From Polyangia bacterium (GTDB taxonomy: Bacteria; Myxococcota_A; Polyangia; Nannocystales; Nannocystaceae), in NCBI GenBank assembly GCA_030429545.1, contig JAUIFF010000001.1, positions 1,399,599-1,463,598 on the forward strand: 64,000 nt of DNA, given 5' to 3'. A program made the position numbers and the translations under genes. Under the pieces are notes generated by a model that was given only the letters and a program-made list of their open reading frames with translations, was not told where the DNA came from and did not search any database. Positions 61,046 to 64,000 of the stretch are shown piece by piece; the stretch's first letter is position 1, and every line of letters begins with the position of its first letter.

Positions 61046-61735
61046 TCACTGGCCGGCAGTTTCACCCACGTGCGCCACAAAACCGTGCATCAACAGGGCT
61101 TGATAGCAGGGGACTGGATCGTCAAACCCCGCGCTAGCAATCATCTCGGCGAGTTCTTCGGGAGGGACAACCGCAACGTGTTTGCCAAACATCTCGAACA
61201 TTTTCTCGACATCCTCCGGGGCGTGTCCGGCAAAACACCAGGCTCGTTTCCACAACTTCTTCAGCGGTTGTTCGCAGGTGGTGGGTATCGCCAAATCCAG
61301 CGTGAGCATCGGAGCTTGGGCCTGCAGTCGGTGCGCGATGGCGCGGAAAAACGCGACTCGCTGGGCTGGGTCGAGCAAAAACTGAGACACGAGGATGGCA
61401 GTTGCAGCATCAAAGTTCCGCTCGTCTAAACTGTCGACATAACCCTCGTGAAAGTGGCAGCGAGCCGCGATACCTGCGTCTTCGCACCTGAGACGACAAC
61501 GGTTGAGCATGGGGACGGAGGGGTCGACCGCCGTAAAATGCCACCCAGGAAAGGCCCTGGCGAGAAACAAAATCTCCGCCCCCGTGCCTGCGCCAACGCA
61601 AAGAATACGGGCATTTGGGGGCAGGTGTTGCAACGCCAGTTGGGTCAGAAGATGAAAAGCATCGCGCAAAGGCGCTAGTTTGGCAAAGTTTTGGTCGTAG
61701 CGCCCGGCCATTTCCTCGGTGAAAAACTCGGTCAT
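61046..61735 (-). CDS. SAM-dependent methyltransferase (class I)
   Basis: The 229-aa product begins MTEFFTEEMAGRYDQNFAKLAPLRDAFHLLTQLAL, a helical cap. The SAM-binding Rossmann fold follows: ILCVGAGTGAEILFLARAFPGWHFTAVDPSVPMLNRCRLR (motif I and acidic loop) and FDAATAILVSQFLLDP. A C-terminal helical part shows no substrate hint. Relatives include small-molecule and tellurite-resistance-type methyltransferases. It is divergent from an AraC regulator with a 12-bp palindrome between, so the regulator probably controls it. A longer frame exists, but the ATG at 61735 gives the usual family start. Confidence 0.82.
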   Translation of the reverse strand: MTEFFTEEMAGRYDQNFAKLAPLRDAFHLLTQLALQHLPPNARILCVGAGTGAEILFLARAFPGWHFTAVDPSVPMLNRCRLRCEDAGIAARCHFHEGYVDSLDERNFDAATAILVSQFLLDPAQRVAFFRAIAHRLQAQAPMLTLDLAIPTTCEQPLKKLWKRAWCFAGHAPEDVEKMFEMFGKHVAVVPPEELAEMIASAGFDDPVPCYQALLMHGFVAHVGETAGQ

Positions 61736-61787
61736 GCCATGGTGTACTCCTCGCTCGGCAAAGTCGGTAGAGCGCGGAGACGGGTTC

Positions 61788-61815
61788 GATCGGCCGATCT
61801 TTCGATCGGTCGGCA
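61788..61815. promoter_or_regulatory. Palindrome gatcggccgatc with a second partial copy
   Basis: A perfect 12-bp palindrome (61788-61799) is followed by cgatcggtcgg (61803-61813). It lies between divergent methyltransferase and AraC genes and is a candidate operator. Confidence 0.5.
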
Positions 61816-61835
61816 AGTGGGCTATGCCATAGGCT

Positions 61836-62648
61836 GTGCACGGTTCGCTCGAGGTCTGCAACCACCAGCTCACCCAGCTGCCCCACCATCCACCACTCGC
61901 GCGGACCGATCACGCCCTCAACTATGTCGCGGCCGGGCACCTGCGGCTCGACCAGGGTGGCGAAGTCGAGGCAAGCACGGGGGCTGTGCTTGTGCTCCCA
62001 GCTGGCACCCCGCACGAGCCGATAAGCGGCCACAACCTCGACCTGTGGGGCCTGCGATTTTGTGCCACGTGTTTTGGCCTCGACGAGACCCAGCCGCTGA
62101 TGCAGGTGTTTCGCCGTGTCCGGCTCGGTACCCTGCCTGTGGTTGTCATTCCAGCGCTGCGACGACCTCGCCTACTCGACCTGTTGGCCGACCTGCGGCG
62201 GGAGCAATCAACTTCGACCCCCGAAACCCCACAGCTGCTTCGCAGCATGCTGCACCTCGTGTTGGCCGAAGTTCTCCGGGCCCAAAGTTACGAGCCGACG
62301 ACCCCCGTCGACGCCACGACATTTGTCGCCGACGCGCTGGCATTTGTGCAGCGACGGGCACTCACGCCTATCTCGCTCAAGGATGTTGCGGCGGCCGTCT
62401 GCCGTTCGCCGGCCCATGTGGCCGCGACGATCAAAAAAGCGACCGGGTACTCCGTCGGGGCTTGGATAACCTCGGCACGGGTGGCCGAGGCGGCGGCTCG
62501 GCTACTGCATACAGATGCGGCGATCAGCGAAATTGCCATGCAGGTCGGTTGGCAGGACACGACCCACTTTATTCGTCAGTTTCGCAAGGCCCACGGCGTC
62601 ACCCCGGCCGCGTTTCGCCGCACCTTTCAGCGTCGTCACGAACCGTAA
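61836..62648 (+). CDS. AraC-family transcriptional regulator
   Basis: The 270-aa product has an N-terminal cupin sensor (NYVAAGHLRLDQGGEVEASTGAVLVLPAGTPHEPI) and a C-terminal AraC domain (LKDVAAAVCRSPAHVAATIKKATGYSVGAWITSARVAEAAARLL, then AISEIAMQVGWQDTTHFIRQFRKAHGVTPAAFRRTFQ). The start is GTG. It is divergent from the methyltransferase gene and is its likely regulator. Confidence 0.88.
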   Translation: MHGSLEVCNHQLTQLPHHPPLARTDHALNYVAAGHLRLDQGGEVEASTGAVLVLPAGTPHEPISGHNLDLWGLRFCATCFGLDETQPLMQVFRRVRLGTLPVVVIPALRRPRLLDLLADLRREQSTSTPETPQLLRSMLHLVLAEVLRAQSYEPTTPVDATTFVADALAFVQRRALTPISLKDVAAAVCRSPAHVAATIKKATGYSVGAWITSARVAEAAARLLHTDAAISEIAMQVGWQDTTHFIRQFRKAHGVTPAAFRRTFQRRHEP

Positions 62649-62714
62649 AACTGTGTACGCAAGCGAAATACCCTGTGTTTTGAATCGGCGAAAGATTTTG
62701 TATGCTGGCGGCCC

Positions 62715-63497
62715 GTGTTTTACATCCCCGAGTTCAACGGTTCGCTCGCGCATTGGATGACCATCATCATCGCGTTTGCCTTCCCAGTCTTCTACGCGGC
62801 AGAGGCAACTGGCTGGTTTAGCCTCGGCTACTCAAAGTTCGCGCGGCAGCAACAGCGCTACTCGGTCCCCTCGCGACTGGGGATGTTTTTGATCTACTTC
62901 CCCGCCATTGTCATCTACCCGGCGGTGTACTACGGCGGCGGAGCTCCTGAGTCGACTTGGCACACGATTGCCATGGTGCTCGTGCTTGCCCACTTTGCCA
63001 AGCGCTGCCTCGAAACGCTCTTTGTCCACAAGTACTCGGGTGTGATGAACGGGTGGACGGTACTCGTGGTCGGCTCGCTGTACTCGACGCTCGCCTGGCT
63101 GCTGGCCGAAGTTGCCACCCACGATGTCACCCCCGAGCTGGTCGAGGCCGAGGGCTTTGAGGACCTGCTGGTTGTCGGGCTGGCGATATGGACAGTCGGT
63201 CAACTGCTCAACTACTGGCACCACCGGCTCCTCGCCAACCTGCGAAAGCCCGGTGAGACAGGCTACAAACTGCCCAGGGGAGGACTCTTTCGCTTTGTCG
63301 CCTGCCCCCACTACTTTGCCGAGGTCATTGCCTGGGTTGGCTACGCCCTATTTTTCCACCATATCTCCGGGGCGGTCCTCACCGTATTCATGGCCAGTTA
63401 CCTGATGGGACGCTCGCACAACACGGTCAAGTGGTACCGCAACAAACTTGGCGAGGTCCCCCCGGGCTGGCGGCGTATGATCCCGTTTATTTACTAG
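62715..63497 (+). CDS. 3-oxo-5-alpha-steroid 4-dehydrogenase-like membrane enzyme
   Basis: The 260-aa product has six to seven membrane helices and the C-terminal signature of the steroid 5-alpha-reductase family: GQLLNYWHHRLLANLRKPGETGYKLPRGGLFRFVACPHYFAEVIAWVGYALF, and the terminal RSHNTVKWYRNKLGEVPPGWRRMIPFIY. These enzymes reduce enone double bonds of sterols or polyprenols with NADPH. A sterol substrate is attractive because some myxobacteria make sterols (inference). The start is GTG. The stop overlaps the convergent cyclase gene by 4 bp. Confidence 0.85.
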   Translation: MFYIPEFNGSLAHWMTIIIAFAFPVFYAAEATGWFSLGYSKFARQQQRYSVPSRLGMFLIYFPAIVIYPAVYYGGGAPESTWHTIAMVLVLAHFAKRCLETLFVHKYSGVMNGWTVLVVGSLYSTLAWLLAEVATHDVTPELVEAEGFEDLLVVGLAIWTVGQLLNYWHHRLLANLRKPGETGYKLPRGGLFRFVACPHYFAEVIAWVGYALFFHHISGAVLTVFMASYLMGRSHNTVKWYRNKLGEVPPGWRRMIPFIY

Positions 63498-64000
63498 CAG
63501 GCCGCGTCTCGTGGCCCCTCAATAAAATACATCTCAATTTCGCCGGCGTTTTTGGCCGTGATCCGCCCCCGGTAAACACCGGTAAACACCTGACTAACGG
63601 CGGCGAAGGTGGTTGCCGATACATTGATTTTTCCGGGTGTGCCGGTCGACTCCAGCCGCGAGGCGATATTGACGGTATCGCCCCAAATGTCATAGGCAAA
63701 CTTCTTGTTGCCAATCACGCCCGCCATCAACGGCCCCGTGTGCACGCCGACCCGCAGGTCCCAACACTGCTGCCCGGTTTGCGCCCGCGCGGCTGCGGTT
63801 TTGGCAATAAATGCCTGCATTTCCCAGGCCGCCCACACGGCATCGAGTGCATGGGTGTTGTTGGCAATCGGAATCCCCCCAGCGCACATATAGGCATCGC
63901 CGATTGTCTTGAGTTTTTCGAGGCCACGACGGGCGACGATTGCATCAAAGGCCGAGAAGAAGAAGTCGAGCTCGGCGAGTAAGTCCGCCGGCGACATCTG
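63494..64000 (-). CDS. Adenylate/guanylate cyclase catalytic domain (C-terminal part; 5' end beyond window)
   Basis: The frame enters from the right edge, so only the C-terminal ~168 residues are visible. They form most of a class III nucleotide cyclase domain: LLAELDFFFSAFDAIVARRGLEKLKTIGDAYMCAGGIP (metal Asp and KTIGDAYM), LRVGVHTGPLMAGVIGNKKFAYDIWGDTVNIASRLESTGTPGKINVSATTF. The WGDTVNIASRLE motif is diagnostic. It makes cAMP or cGMP; upstream sensor domains cannot be seen here. Its stop overlaps that of the convergent reductase gene. Confidence 0.9.
   Translation of the reverse strand, partial: QMSPADLLAELDFFFSAFDAIVARRGLEKLKTIGDAYMCAGGIPIANNTHALDAVWAAWEMQAFIAKTAAARAQTGQQCWDLRVGVHTGPLMAGVIGNKKFAYDIWGDTVNIASRLESTGTPGKINVSATTFAAVSQVFTGVYRGRITAKNAGEIEMYFIEGPRDAAC

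Overview
The window is a high-GC chromosomal segment whose gene content points to a myxobacterium, most likely a marine one of the Nannocystis/Plesiocystis/Enhygromyxa type (inference; no rRNA is present to confirm it). The evidence is a large set of lipoproteins with Thr/Ser/Asp/Gly-rich spacers after the lipobox, Cys-rich MopE-like metal-binding repeats, an FHA protein, a Ser/Thr kinase with TPR repeats, an AgmX/PglI-type protein and several AraC regulators. GTG and TTG starts are common, and many neighbouring genes overlap by ATGA-like junctions. I see no CRISPR array, rRNA or complete mobile element. Two tRNA genes are present: initiator Met and Thr(CGT).

Layout. 1-8.8 kb, minus strand: FHA protein fragment, two coupled beta-propeller lipoproteins, recO, mgtE and a RodZ-like protein. 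9.2-10.3 kb: a degenerate class II amidotransferase-like gene whose 3' end is repeated twice downstream. 10.3-19.6 kb: envelope genes (outer-membrane barrel, OmpA-like and AgmX-like lipoproteins), a YkgJ-type protein, tRNA-fMet, an SGNH hydrolase lipoprotein, a kinase-TPR protein, a ferritin-like protein and a cupin. 19.7-22.8 kb: tRNA-Thr, tatD, an isolated rplC, rlmE and a VOC protein. 22.8-29.6 kb: a minus-strand set (1004-aa aminotransferase/GNAT/pseudo-aminotransferase fusion, C45-type acyltransferase, class III aminotransferase, amphi-Trp protein) facing a divergent AraC regulator. 29.7-38.4 kb: large lipoproteins (choice-of-anchor/MopE-like, vWA, tandem truncated-haemoglobin plus P-domain), murJ, a DPPR-synthase-like UbiA enzyme and dtd. 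38.6-45.6 kb: two overlapping fold-type II PLP enzymes, a single-chain Fe-S/molybdenum hydroxylase and an SsnA-type amidohydrolase, resembling the xanthine/purine catabolic islands of anaerobes. 45.8-53.3 kb: an osmotic/mechanosensitive region with a membrane AAA-ATPase coupled to an MscS channel, and a converging aquaporin-ECF sigma-small protein-MscS operon, separated by a transposase remnant. 53.5-57.8 kb: a nikR-led operon with two lipoproteins and a TonB-dependent receptor, preceded by a clear NikR-type operator. 58-64 kb: two more lipoproteins, a methyltransferase/AraC divergent pair, a steroid-5-alpha-reductase-like membrane protein and the end of an adenylate/guanylate cyclase.

The most unusual signal is not a gene. 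The degenerate 10-bp palindrome TGYANNTRCA occurs 44 times in my hand scan of the 64 kb, where about 2 would be expected by chance. It lies in genes on both strands and in spacers, and inside genes it uses A/T-ending codons that this genome otherwise avoids. It behaves like a highly iterated genomic palindrome of unknown function.
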